Origin: CBDTTW01 sp965363675
Lineage (GTDB): Bacteria; Bacteroidota; Rhodothermia; Rhodothermales; DASSAV01
Reading direction: 5' to 3'
NCBI GenBank assembly: GCA_965363675.1
Contig: CBDTTW010000012.1
Location: 1 to 33,311 of the forward strand
DNA: 33,311 nt
The translations under genes were made by a program, and so were the position numbers. Below are positions 1 to 9,451 of the stretch, piece by piece. Below the pieces are notes generated by a model. It did no database searches. It had not been told where the DNA came from and worked only from the letters and a program-made list of their open reading frames with translations. Every line of letters begins with the position of its first letter. Position 1 is the first letter of the stretch.

Positions 1-1192
1 CTACCGCGACATGGTGCGCCAGGGCGCCCCCGCCGATACGGCGCTGGCCCGGCTGGGCGCCGACCCGGCGTTTCTGGACTCGCTGCGGTCGGCCTACGAC
101 CGCCTGGAGGTGGGGTTCATCGCCATCGACCCGCGCACGAGCCACATCAAGGCATGGGTGGGTGGCCGCGACTTCCGCTACGACGAGTACGACCACGTCA
201 GCCTGGCCAAGCGGCAGCCGGGCTCGACGTTCAAGCCGTTCGTGTACGCGGCGGCGCTGGAAAACGGCTACTCGCCCTACAGCGTCGTGAGCGACGCCTT
301 CGTCAACTACGTAGACCCGCAGACGGGGCAGCGCTGGAACCCGAAGAACTTCGGCGGCTCCTCGGGGGGCTACGTCTCGCTGCGCAACGGCCTGGCGTTC
401 TCGAAGAACACCGTCACGGCGCGGCTCATCACCGACATCGGGGCGGACAAGGTGGTGTCGGTGGCGCGGCGAGCGGGCATCGACAGCCGTTTGCAAGCCG
501 TGCCGTCGCTGGGGCTGGGCACGAGCGAGGTGTCGCTGAAGGAGCTGGCCGAGGCGTACACGGCCTTCGGCAGCCTCGGGCAGAACCGCGAGCCCCTTTT
601 CATCACCCGCATCGAGGACCGCGAGGGCAACGTGATCGCGCGGTTCGGGAGCCGCCTGCGCAAGGCCATGGAGCCGCACATCGCCTACGCCGTGCTGGAC
701 ATGATGCGCGGCGTGGTGGAGTACGGCACGGGCGTGCGGCTGCGCACGCTCTTCGGGGCGCAAGGCGACCTGGCGGGCAAGACCGGCACCACGCAGAACG
801 CCGCCGACGGCTGGTTCATGCTGCTGCACCCCACCCTGACGATGGGCGCGTGGGTAGGCTTCAACAACCCGGCCGTCACGTTCCGCAGCGTGTACTGGGG
901 CCAGGGGGCCCATACGGCGCTGCACGTCGTCGGGGAGTTCTACCGCGAGGTGCGGCGCAGCAAAAGCGAAGCGCTCGACCCCTCGGCCACGTTTGCGGCG
1001 GCGCCCAACTACCGGTGGGGCTACCGCGCCGCCGCCGACCCCGACACGCTCACGCGGCGCGAGCGCGAGGAGAACAACCTGGGCGAGATCCTGGAGCGCA
1101 TCCGCGAGAGCCGGGGCGAGGCTGCGGACCAGGAGGAGCCTGCCGAGGCCCCGGCCGCGCCTGCCCCGGCCCCGAGTGAGCCGCAGCCCTAG
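1..1192 (+). CDS. Penicillin-binding protein 1A-type transpeptidase, 5'-truncated by the window
   Basis: This is the C-terminal part of a class A (bifunctional) penicillin-binding protein, which cross-links peptidoglycan in the periplasm. The frame is open to the window edge, so the glycosyltransferase domain and membrane anchor lie upstream. All three transpeptidase signatures are present: the SxxK serine motif in PGSTFKPF (about position 220), SKN in LAFSKNTV (about 400) and KTGTT (about 780). The tail after the domain is rich in Ala, Pro and Glu, as is common in PBP1A, and looks disordered. The gene ends nine bases before the stop of the convergent aldehyde dehydrogenase, and a 14-bp inverted repeat spans both ends. 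Class A PBP is clear. PBP1A rather than another class A member is likely but rests on the C-terminal half only. Confidence 0.93.
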   Translation, partial: YRDMVRQGAPADTALARLGADPAFLDSLRSAYDRLEVGFIAIDPRTSHIKAWVGGRDFRYDEYDHVSLAKRQPGSTFKPFVYAAALENGYSPYSVVSDAFVNYVDPQTGQRWNPKNFGGSSGGYVSLRNGLAFSKNTVTARLITDIGADKVVSVARRAGIDSRLQAVPSLGLGTSEVSLKELAEAYTAFGSLGQNREPLFITRIEDREGNVIARFGSRLRKAMEPHIAYAVLDMMRGVVEYGTGVRLRTLFGAQGDLAGKTGTTQNAADGWFMLLHPTLTMGAWVGFNNPAVTFRSVYWGQGAHTALHVVGEFYREVRRSKSEALDPSATFAAAPNYRWGYRAAADPDTLTRREREENNLGEILERIRESRGEAADQEEPAEAPAAPAPAPSEPQP

Positions 1193-1201
1193 GGGCGCGG
1201 C

Positions 1202-1210
<9 letters not shown>
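1171..1210. terminator. Perfect 14-bp inverted repeat across convergent stop codons
   Basis: The arms at 1171-1184 and 1197-1210 (CCCGAGTGAGCCGC and its reverse complement) are perfectly complementary, with a 12-base loop. The loop contains the TAG stop of the PBP gene, and the right arm contains the TGA stop of the aldehyde dehydrogenase. The position between two converging genes suits a bidirectional terminator, but no T-run follows on either strand, so intrinsic termination is uncertain. Confidence 0.5.
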
Positions 1211-2689
<1,479 letters not shown>

Positions 2690-2890
2690 GACGCGCGCCG
2701 GGTGTGCGGCCGGCGCCGCCTGAAGGCCGGCGCCGGGCGTGGGTGAGGGGCGAAGCCCACGGCAGGCGGAGTGTGCGGGCCGGGGCGGTTCAAGATAGGC
2801 CGCCGGCGGGGCCGGCTCAAGGCAAACGGAAGGGCGCGGCGCCGGGATCTGAGTAACCTTCCCGTCTGTTAGAACAGGCGGCGCAGGCCC

Positions 2891-2898
2891 TATATTGC
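2891..2898 (+). promoter_or_regulatory. Candidate -7 box (TATATTGC) for the aminotransferase gene
   Basis: An AT-rich TATATTGC stands alone in a GC-rich divergent spacer and matches the TAnnTT core of the other promoters in this window. The expected -33 position about 20 bases upstream reads TGTT, so the upstream half is poor. Transcription from here would begin about 2905, after the in-frame TTG at 2895, so the ATG at 2925 is the sensible start. Confidence 0.4.
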
Positions 2899-2924
2899 AG
2901 GATCTTTTTCAACGGTTATCCCCC

Positions 2925-4130
2925 ATGCAGACGCTCGTACCGGACATCGGCAGCCGCGTTTCCCGGCGGCTCCAGGCCATTCCTCCCAGCGGCATCCGGC
3001 GCTTCTTCGAGATCGCGGCAACGATGAACGACGTGATTTCACTCGGCATCGGCGAGCCGGACTTTGCCACCCCGGACGCGGCCATCGAGGCGGCCGTGGC
3101 TTCGCTGCGCGCGGGCGAGACGGGCTACACGGCCAACGCGGGTCTCTTGGCGCTGCGCGAGGCGATTGCGGCCGAACTCGAACGCCTCTACGGGGTGCAG
3201 TACGATCCGCAGCACGAGATCCTCGTGACGGTCGGCGTCAGCGAGGGCATGCTGGCGACGATGCTGGCCCTGCTCGACCCCGGCGACGAGATCCTGATTC
3301 CCGAGCCGTGCTTCGTCTCGTACGGTCCCACGGCCGAGTTTGCCGGGGCAAAGGTGGTCTACGTGCCGACGCGCGTCGAGAACGACTTTCAGGTGACGGC
3401 CGAGGAGATCGAGCGCCGCATCACCCCCCGCACGAAGGCGCTGTTCCTGGGCTACCCGAACAACCCGACGGGCGCCGTGCTGCGCCGCGAAACCCTGGAG
3501 GCCATCGCGGAGGTGGTCATCCGGCGCGATCTGCTGGTCATCTCGGACGAGATCTACGACCGCCTCATCTACGGCGAGGCGCAGGCGCGCGGGCACGTAT
3601 GCCTGCCTTCCATCGAGGGGCTGCGCGAGCGGACGGTGCTGCTGGGCGGCTTCTCGAAGAGCTACGCCATGACGGGCTGGCGCATCGGCTATGCGTGCGC
3701 GCCCCGGCCGATCCTCAAGGCCATGTACAAGGCGCACCAGTACGCCATCATGAGCGCCCCGACCATGTCGCAGGCGGCGGCCGTGGCGGCGCTGGCCGAG
3801 TGCCAGGACGACGTGGAGCGCATGCGCCGCTCGTACGACGAGCGCCGCCGCCTGCTCGTGGACGGGCTGCGCGCGGCGGGCCTGCCGACGTTCGAGCCGG
3901 AGGGGGCGTTCTACTGCTTCCCCGACATCCGCTCGACGGGGCTCACGTCGGAGGCGTTCGCGCAGGGGCTGCTCCAGGAGGAGCGCGTGGCGTGTGTGCC
4001 GGGCGACGCCTTCGGGCCGAGCGGCGCGGGGTACCTGCGCTGCTGCTACGCCACGGCCCTGGAAGATTTGCAGGAGGCCGTGACGCGCATCGGGCGCTAC
4101 ACGGCCCGGCTGCGCCAGGCGCAGGGCTGA
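2925..4130 (+). CDS. Class I/II pyridoxal-phosphate aminotransferase (aspartate aminotransferase-like)
   Basis: A 401-residue fold-type I aminotransferase that would move an amino group between an amino acid and a 2-oxo acid. Key features are GEPDF near residue 43, YPNNPTG around 177-183 with the PLP-contacting Asn, ISDEIYDRLIY around 206-216 with the Asp that binds the pyridine nitrogen, and the Schiff-base lysine 245 in GGFSKSYAMTGWRIGY. A longer frame from TTG 2895 exists, but that codon lies inside the probable -7 promoter box, so I start at the ATG at 2925. The substrate (Asp, Ala, aromatic or other) cannot be read from the sequence. The next gene starts three bases after the stop, indicating co-transcription. 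Confidence 0.92.
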   Translation: MQTLVPDIGSRVSRRLQAIPPSGIRRFFEIAATMNDVISLGIGEPDFATPDAAIEAAVASLRAGETGYTANAGLLALREAIAAELERLYGVQYDPQHEILVTVGVSEGMLATMLALLDPGDEILIPEPCFVSYGPTAEFAGAKVVYVPTRVENDFQVTAEEIERRITPRTKALFLGYPNNPTGAVLRRETLEAIAEVVIRRDLLVISDEIYDRLIYGEAQARGHVCLPSIEGLRERTVLLGGFSKSYAMTGWRIGYACAPRPILKAMYKAHQYAIMSAPTMSQAAAVAALAECQDDVERMRRSYDERRRLLVDGLRAAGLPTFEPEGAFYCFPDIRSTGLTSEAFAQGLLQEERVACVPGDAFGPSGAGYLRCCYATALEDLQEAVTRIGRYTARLRQAQG

Positions 4131-4133
4131 GCC

Positions 4134-4517
4134 ATGCCCCTTGCGCCGCGCCGCGCCGTGCTGCACGCCGCCCTTGCGGCGGCGCTTTCGCTGCTGCTGC
4201 ACGCGGCGCTCGGGTGGGCGTGGACGCTTGCCGCCGGTTTCGCGGGCGCGTGCAATGCGCGGCGCTCCGTGGGGGCTTCGGCGCTGGGCGTGGGGGCAGG
4301 CTGGGCGCTGGCGATGCTGTACCAATGGGCCGCCGCCCCGGCCGAGTTTCTGCGCGCCGTAGGCCTGGTGGGCGCCCTGGCCGGCGGCGCGCCGGCGGCG
4401 GTGCTGCTGCTCGTCCCGGCGCTTGGGGCGGCCCTCGGGCTGCTCGGCGGGCTTTGCGGCCGCGCCGCCTACGATGCCTTCGCGCGCCGCCCGCAGGCGG
4501 CCCCGGCGGCGGGCTGA
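4134..4517 (+). CDS. Small hydrophobic membrane protein of unknown function
   Basis: I do not recognise this 127-residue protein. It is very rich in Ala, Leu and Gly and has roughly three to four hydrophobic stretches: about residues 8-36, 46-65, 74-92 and 94-116. A small polytopic inner-membrane protein is therefore likely. There is no lipobox and no metal or catalytic motif. The N-terminus MPLAPRRAVLHA has positive charges before the first segment, placing it in the cytoplasm by the positive-inside rule. It starts three bases after the aminotransferase stop and ends 44 bases before prfB. The tight spacing supports a real gene. The alternative, that it is a GC-rich chance frame, is less likely because the hydrophobic periodicity is regular. 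Confidence 0.6.
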   Translation: MPLAPRRAVLHAALAAALSLLLHAALGWAWTLAAGFAGACNARRSVGASALGVGAGWALAMLYQWAAAPAEFLRAVGLVGALAGGAPAAVLLLVPALGAALGLLGGLCGRAAYDAFARRPQAAPAAG

Positions 4518-4561
4518 CGCTTGGCCATTTCAGACCAACCCAAACAGAGTGAATACGCCTC

Positions 4562-5684
4562 ATGATCGACCTTCAGGAAGTCCGCAGCCTTGTAGAGCGT
4601 GTGCACACGCTCGGGAGGTATCTTTGACATCGAAACTCACCAGCAAACCATCGCCGCGCTGAGCGAAAAGCGCATGGATCCGGAGTTCTGGAACCGCCCC
4701 GACGAAGCCCGCGACGCCGAAAAGCAACTGGCCGCCGAGCAGCAGTGGGTCGAGGCCTGGGATGCGCTGCGCCGCCGCTCGGAGGACCTCGAAACGCTCG
4801 TGCTCATGCACGAGGAGGAGGGCGAAGGCTCGGGGCTGGAGGCCGACATCGCCGCCGAAGCCGAGGCGCTGCGCAAGGGCCTCGACGCGCTGGAGATGCG
4901 CAGCATGCTCTCCGGGCCGGACGATGCGCGCAACGCCATCCTCGTGATTCATCCGGGCGCGGGGGGCACCGAAAGCCAGGACTGGGCCGACATGCTGCTC
5001 CGGATGTACACCCGCTGGGGCGAGCGCAACGGCTACGACGTGCGCATGCTCGAATACCAGCCGGGCGAGGGGGCGGGCATCAAAAGCGCGAGCCTGCACA
5101 TCGCAGGCGACTTTGCCTACGGCTACCTGCAATCCGAGACAGGCGTGCACCGCCTCGTGCGGATCTCGCCCTTCGACTCCAACGGGCGGCGGCACACCTC
5201 CTTCACGAGCGTGTTCGTCTACCCGGAGATCGACGACTCCATCGAGGTCGACATCAAGCCGGACCAACTCGAACTCCAGACGTTCCGCTCGGGCGGCAAG
5301 GGCGGGCAGAACGTGAACAAGGTCGAGACGGGCGCGCGCCTCATCTGGACGGGCGCGCTCAGCAACGGCGAGGCCGCGCGCGTGGTGGCCGAGTGCACCG
5401 AGGAGCGCAGCCAGCTTCAGAACCGCGAGCGCGCCATGACGATGCTCAAGAGCCGCATCTACCAGCTCGAACGCGAAATTCAGGAAGCCGCCAAAAGCGA
5501 GATCGAAGGCAAGAAAAAGAAAATCGAGTGGGGCAGCCAGATCCGCTCGTACGTGTTCCAGCCGTACACGATGGTCAACGACCACCGCACCGAAACGAAG
5601 GTCACGGACATCCACGCCGTCATGGACGGCGACCTGGAGCCGTTCATCAACGCGTACCTTTTGCAACAGGCGGGGGCAGGCTGA
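4562..5684 (+). CDS. prfB: Peptide chain release factor 2, with programmed +1 frameshift (4562..4624 joined to 4626..5684)
   Basis: RF2 recognises UGA and UAA stop codons and triggers peptide release on the ribosome. The gene is in two frames. The zero frame from ATG 4562 gives 21 residues ending ...LGRYL and meets an in-frame TGA at 4625-4627. Skipping T4625 continues as DIETHQQ..., matching the RGYLD junction of the E. coli protein. The joined product is 373 residues, the usual RF2 length. The stop-codon recognition motif SPF falls at about 202-204 and the catalytic GGQ at about 247-249 (SGGKGGQNVNK). The SPF motif distinguishes RF2 from RF1. The gene follows the small membrane protein by 44 bases and precedes nadB by 37. 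Confidence 0.97.
4613..4628 (+). promoter_or_regulatory. prfB programmed +1 frameshift signal
   Basis: The sequence GGGAGGTATCTTTGAC contains an internal Shine-Dalgarno-like GGGAGG, a three-base spacer and the slippery CTT TGA C. This is the E. coli arrangement with almost the same bases and the same spacing. Low RF2 slows reading of the TGA, allowing the tRNA on CTT to slip to TTT, which makes RF2 synthesis self-limiting. The mechanism is established for the family; its operation here is inferred from the match. Confidence 0.95.
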
Positions 5685-5721
5685 ACCGGCAGAGGCCCTC
5701 CAAGACGACAGCCACGGATTC

Positions 5722-7317
5722 ATGAGCGAACGGCTAAGCTTCGACTTCATCGTGCTCGGCAGCGGGGTGGCCGGCCTGACGTACGCGCTGCGCGTGGCCG
5801 AGCACGGCAGCGTAGCGATCATCACGAAAAAGGCCAGCGTCGAGTCCAACACGAACTACGCCCAGGGCGGCATCGCCGCCGTAATGGACCGCCACGATTC
5901 CGTCGAGAGCCACGTGCGCGATACGCTCGTGGCCGGGGCGGGGCTGTGCGTCGAGGAGATCGTCGAGATCGTGGTGCGCGAGGGCCCCGACCGCATCCGC
6001 GAGCTGATCGAGCTGGGCGCGGCCTTCACGCGCGAGCACGACCAGTCGCTGCACCTCGGCCGCGAGGGCGGGCACTCGGCCAACCGCATCGTGCACGCCG
6101 CCGACACCACGGGCCGCGAGGTCGAGCGGGCGCTGCTGGCGCAGGTGCAGGCGCACCCCAACATTCAGGTGTTCGAGTACCACTACGCGCTCGACCTGAT
6201 CACGCAGCACCACCTGGGCGAGCACGTCTCGCGCATGCGCACCGACATCGCGTGCTACGGGGCCTACGTGCTCGACGAGCAGACGGGGCAGATCAAGACG
6301 TTCCTCTCGAAGGTCGTCATGCTCTCCACCGGAGGCTCGGGGCAGGTGTACCTGCACACCACCAACCCTTCCATCGCCACCGGCGACGGCGTGGCGATGG
6401 CCTACCGGGCCAAGGCGCGCGTGGCGAACATGGAGTTCATCCAGTTTCACCCGACCTCGCTTTACCACCCGGAGGCGCGCTCCTTCCTGATCTCCGAGGC
6501 GGTGCGCGGAGCAGGCGGGCTGCTCTACAACATCGCCGGCGAGCGCTTCATGCCCCGCTACGACGAGCGCGGCGAGCTGGCCCCCCGCGACATCGTGGCC
6601 CGCGCCATCGACGACCAGCTCAAGCAAAGCGGCGACCCGTACGTGCTGCTCGACATCTCGCACCGGCCCGCCGACGAAGTGCTGGAGCACTTTCCGCACA
6701 TCCACGCCACCTGTCTCAAGTTCGGCATCGACATCACGAGGCAGCCCATCCCCGTGGTGCCGGCGGCGCACTACCAGTGCGGCGGCGTGCTCACCGATGC
6801 CGTTGCGCGCACGAGCGTCCACGGGCTGTTCGCCTCGGGGGAGGTGGCCTGCACGGGCCTGCACGGCGCCAACCGTCTGGCCAGCAACTCGCTGCTCGAA
6901 GCGCTCGTGTTTTCGGAGCGCGCCTATGCGCCCTCGGTGCGCTACGCCGAAGAAGCTGCCTTCAACCCCGAGGCCCCCGACTGGGACGACTCGGGGACCG
7001 AGCATCCGGCCGAGTGGGTGCTCGTCTCGCACAACCGCGAGGAGCTGCGCCGCGTCATGTCGGACTATGTCGGCATCGTGCGTTCGAGTCTGCGCCTGGA
7101 GCGCGCCGCGCGCCGCACGCACCTGCTGCACGAAGAAACCGAGGACTTCTACAAGCGCTCGCGCGTCTCGACGGGGCTGTGCGAGCTGCGCAACCTGATC
7201 GCCGTAGCCTACCTGATCGTGCGCAGCGCACAGATGCGGCGCGAGAGCCGGGGCCTGCACTACATGCTCGACTACCCGGAGCCCGTCGAGCGCGAGAAGC
7301 GGCCTACGCTCGTGTAG
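5722..7317 (+). CDS. nadB: L-aspartate oxidase
   Basis: NadB oxidises L-aspartate to iminoaspartate, the first step of de novo NAD synthesis, using FAD. The 531-residue length is normal. The N-terminal dinucleotide fold is seen in VLGSGVAGLTYAL (about 11-23), followed by the family block NTNYAQGGIAAV. Other succinate dehydrogenase/fumarate reductase-type flavoprotein signatures are HLGREGGHSANRIVHAAD, FIQFHPTSLY, the substrate-side Arg in PRDIVARAI and the FAD-binding end GLHGANRLASNSLLEALVF. The C-terminal helical domain is present. The partner nadA is not in the window. It lies 37 bases after prfB and is probably co-transcribed with it, since I find no promoter in between. Confidence 0.96.
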   Translation: MSERLSFDFIVLGSGVAGLTYALRVAEHGSVAIITKKASVESNTNYAQGGIAAVMDRHDSVESHVRDTLVAGAGLCVEEIVEIVVREGPDRIRELIELGAAFTREHDQSLHLGREGGHSANRIVHAADTTGREVERALLAQVQAHPNIQVFEYHYALDLITQHHLGEHVSRMRTDIACYGAYVLDEQTGQIKTFLSKVVMLSTGGSGQVYLHTTNPSIATGDGVAMAYRAKARVANMEFIQFHPTSLYHPEARSFLISEAVRGAGGLLYNIAGERFMPRYDERGELAPRDIVARAIDDQLKQSGDPYVLLDISHRPADEVLEHFPHIHATCLKFGIDITRQPIPVVPAAHYQCGGVLTDAVARTSVHGLFASGEVACTGLHGANRLASNSLLEALVFSERAYAPSVRYAEEAAFNPEAPDWDDSGTEHPAEWVLVSHNREELRRVMSDYVGIVRSSLRLERAARRTHLLHEETEDFYKRSRVSTGLCELRNLIAVAYLIVRSAQMRRESRGLHYMLDYPEPVEREKRPTLV

Positions 7318-7397
7318 GCCGGCGCGGGCTGCGGGCGGGGCGCGTAAATGCAGCAAACGCCGGGATCTAACGGCGCGCGTAGGCGTCATAGATTCGG

Positions 7398-7429
7398 TTT
7401 GCGAGCCGCCCCGCCGGTGCGTATATTAG
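7398..7429 (+). promoter_or_regulatory. Promoter of the rimP-nusA-infB operon (TTTG-N20-TATATTAG)
   Basis: TTTG at 7398-7401 and TATATTAG at 7422-7429 are separated by exactly 20 bases, the arrangement of the Bacteroidota housekeeping promoter (-33 TTTG, -7 TAnnTTTG). The expected transcript begins near 7436, giving a leader of about 138 nt before rimP. This is the best promoter match in the window. Confidence 0.68.
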
Positions 7430-7442
7430 AGGCATGGAATAG

Positions 7443-7464
7443 GGGGCGGCTGCGCCCCTTTTTT
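7443..7464 (+). terminator. Terminator-like hairpin 1 in the rimP leader
   Basis: GGGGCG at 7443-7448 pairs with CGCCCC at 7453-7458 around a GCTG loop, and six T residues follow at once. It has the form of an intrinsic terminator but sits just after the predicted rimP transcription start. It may end nadB read-through, act as an early terminator on rimP transcripts, or both. Confidence 0.65.
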
Positions 7465-7525
7465 CTTGCTACGGCGTTTTTCGGGCTGTAGGTTTTACGG
7501 AGCAATGGAGCCCGCAGGGCCTGTC

Positions 7526-7556
7526 GCCCCCTCCGAATGTGGAGTGGGCTTTTTTT
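7526..7556 (+). terminator. Terminator-like hairpin 2 in the rimP leader
   Basis: GCCC-C-CTCC (7526-7534) pairs with GGAG-T-GGGC (7541-7549), giving eight pairs and one C/T mismatch, around a GAATGT loop. Seven T residues run from 7550 to 7556. The U-tract ends only 17 bases before the rimP ATG, too little room for another promoter, so rimP mRNA must be transcribed through it. Confidence 0.65.
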
Positions 7557-7573
7557 ACAACGATAGATTCCAA

Positions 7574-8071
7574 ATGGTGGACGACGCAACACCGACGGCG
7601 CACGAAGACCGGATGCGGGAACGCGAAGGCCGGGTGCGGAAAATGGTGGAAGCCATCATCGGCGAGGGGCCGCTGTACCTGGTCGATCTGGAAATCAAGG
7701 GGCGCTCGGGGGCCTACATCGTCACGGTGTTCGTGGAGAGCGACGAGGCGCTGGACGCCTCCCAACTGGCGCGGCTGAGCCGGGAGCTGGGCTTTGCGCT
7801 GGAGACGGAAGAGGTTTTCGACGGCAAGTATTCGCTGAACGTGTCCACGCCGGGCATCGAGCGGCCGCTGGGTTCGCCGCGCCAGTACCGGAAAAACATC
7901 GGCAGAACGCTGCGGGTGACGCTCGCGGCCTCGGAGGAAGGCCCCCGGCCGCCGGTGGAAGGCACGCTGGCCGAGGTGCGAGAGCACGGCATTCGCGTCG
8001 AGACGCACAAGGGAGCGCAGGACCTCCCGTTTGAAGACATAGAAAAGGCGCAGGTAAAGTTGCCCTGGTAA
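7574..8071 (+). CDS. rimP: Ribosome maturation factor RimP
   Basis: RimP assists maturation of the 30S ribosomal subunit. From ATG 7574 the product is 165 residues, close to the usual 150-160. The family pattern is visible: an N-terminal alpha/beta domain with YLVDLEIKGRSGAYIVTVFVES, the conserved segment VSTPGIERPL around 92-102, and a C-terminal Sm-like domain starting near RTLRVTL. In-frame starts farther upstream (ATG 7505, TTG 7466) would translate through the second terminator hairpin and add residues with no family counterpart, so 7574 is preferred. It opens the conserved rimP-nusA-infB order and is followed by nusA after 40 bases. The two hairpins upstream suggest transcription attenuation. 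Confidence 0.93.
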   Translation: MVDDATPTAHEDRMREREGRVRKMVEAIIGEGPLYLVDLEIKGRSGAYIVTVFVESDEALDASQLARLSRELGFALETEEVFDGKYSLNVSTPGIERPLGSPRQYRKNIGRTLRVTLAASEEGPRPPVEGTLAEVREHGIRVETHKGAQDLPFEDIEKAQVKLPW

Positions 8072-8111
8072 TTGCGGGCGGCTTCCGGCGGAAGCATATT
8101 CGATTACGACC

Positions 8112-9380
8112 ATGCATAGCACGAACCTCGTTTCCTCATTTGCAGAAATCGCCCGGGAGAAAGAAATCGACCGGGATACGCTGCAAATGATTCTGGAGGA
8201 TGTCTTTCGCGCCATGATCCGCAAGCGGTACGGCGCCGACGAATCGTTTGAAATCATCTTCAACCCGGACCACGGCGACATTCAGATTCTGCACATCCGG
8301 ACCGTCGTGCCCGACATGGACGTAGAGGACCCGGTGACGCAGATCGAGCGCCGGGACGCCCTCAAGATCGACGACAGTTTCGATATCGACGACGAGGTGG
8401 CCAGCGAAGTCAGCATCGCGGACTTCGGGCGCCGCGCCGTGCTTACCGCGCGCCAGACGTTCAGCCAGCGGATCCGCGACCTGGAGAAAGAGAACGTCGT
8501 CAAGGCGTACCAGGAGCAGCTCGGCGAAATCGTCGTCGGCGAGATCTACCAGATCCGCAAGCGCGAGGTGCTCGTGATCCATAACAAGGTGGAACTGATG
8601 CTGCCGCGCGAAGAGCAGATCATCAAGGACCGGTACCGCAAGGGCGACATGCTCCGCGCCGTAGTGAAGGAGGTGCGCCGCGATGTGGGCGGCAACCCGC
8701 AGGTCATCATCAGCCGCACCGACGAGGAGTTCATGGAGCGGCTCTTCGAGCTGGAAGTGCCCGAGATTTACGACGGCATCGTGGAGGTGCGCAAGATCGT
8801 CCGCGAGCCGGGCGACCGGGCCAAGGTGGCCGTCATCAGCAACGACGACCGCATCGACCCGGTGGGCGCGTGCGTGGGCATCAAGGGCGTGCGCATCCAC
8901 GCGGTGGTGCGCGAGCTGGGCAACGAGAACATCGACGTGCTGGAGTGGTCGGATGACCCGTACGAGCTTATCAAGCGCGCGCTCTCGCCCTCGAAGCCGC
9001 TGCGCGTGACGATCAACGACGAACTCAGGCCGCCGCGCGCCAAGGTGATCGTGCGCGCCGACGAGGTGTCGCAGGCCATCGGGCGCGGAGGCATCAACAT
9101 CCGGCTGGCGACGCAGCTCACCGGCTACGAGATCGACGTGTACCGCGAAATCGCCGCGGATGAAGAAGATATCGAAATAGGTGAGTTCTCGGACGAGCTG
9201 GAGCCGGAAACGGTGCAGCGCTTGCGCGATATTGGCTGCGACTCGGCCAAGGTGGTGCTGGAGCTTTCGGCGGAGGAGCTGGCCCGCCGTTCGGGGCTGC
9301 CCGTCGAGACGGCGCGGCGTGTGCTCGGGATCATCCGGACCGAGTTCGAGGACGAGGAAGAGGAAGAGCTGGAAGGTTGA
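8112..9380 (+). CDS. nusA: Transcription elongation/termination factor NusA
   Basis: NusA binds RNA polymerase and nascent RNA and affects pausing, intrinsic termination and antitermination. The 422-residue protein shows the usual order: the polymerase-binding N-terminal domain (FAEIAREKEIDRDTLQ...), an S1 domain at about 136-190, KH1 at about 230-290, and KH2 at about 300-352, where the GxxG loop is IGRGGINIR. A short helix-hairpin-like segment at about 365-411 and an acidic tail (EFEDEEEEELEG) follow. The two C-terminal acidic repeats of the E. coli protein are absent, as in many phyla. It lies between rimP and infB. Because NusA strengthens many hairpin terminators, the rimP leader hairpins could provide autoregulation; that is inference. 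Confidence 0.97.
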   Translation: MHSTNLVSSFAEIAREKEIDRDTLQMILEDVFRAMIRKRYGADESFEIIFNPDHGDIQILHIRTVVPDMDVEDPVTQIERRDALKIDDSFDIDDEVASEVSIADFGRRAVLTARQTFSQRIRDLEKENVVKAYQEQLGEIVVGEIYQIRKREVLVIHNKVELMLPREEQIIKDRYRKGDMLRAVVKEVRRDVGGNPQVIISRTDEEFMERLFELEVPEIYDGIVEVRKIVREPGDRAKVAVISNDDRIDPVGACVGIKGVRIHAVVRELGNENIDVLEWSDDPYELIKRALSPSKPLRVTINDELRPPRAKVIVRADEVSQAIGRGGINIRLATQLTGYEIDVYREIAADEEDIEIGEFSDELEPETVQRLRDIGCDSAKVVLELSAEELARRSGLPVETARRVLGIIRTEFEDEEEEELEG

Positions 9381-9451
9381 CGGAGGCGGCGGGCGGCCCT
9401 GGTGGGTCGCCGGTTCCGAGGCTCCGATTGTACATACGTTAAGGGTTTCGC

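Noticed and set aside
2698..2740. Repeated GGCCGGCGCCG before the aldehyde dehydrogenase start
   Set aside because: Two GC-only copies close together in a GC-rich spacer; no operator or terminator form can be argued.
5734..7389. 551-residue minus-strand frame opposite nadB
   Set aside because: The same mirror-frame effect; nadB is certain on the plus strand.
7505..7573. ATG 7505 as the rimP start
   Set aside because: It would place the second terminator hairpin inside the coding region and add 23 residues without family counterpart. It remains possible and would change the attenuation model.
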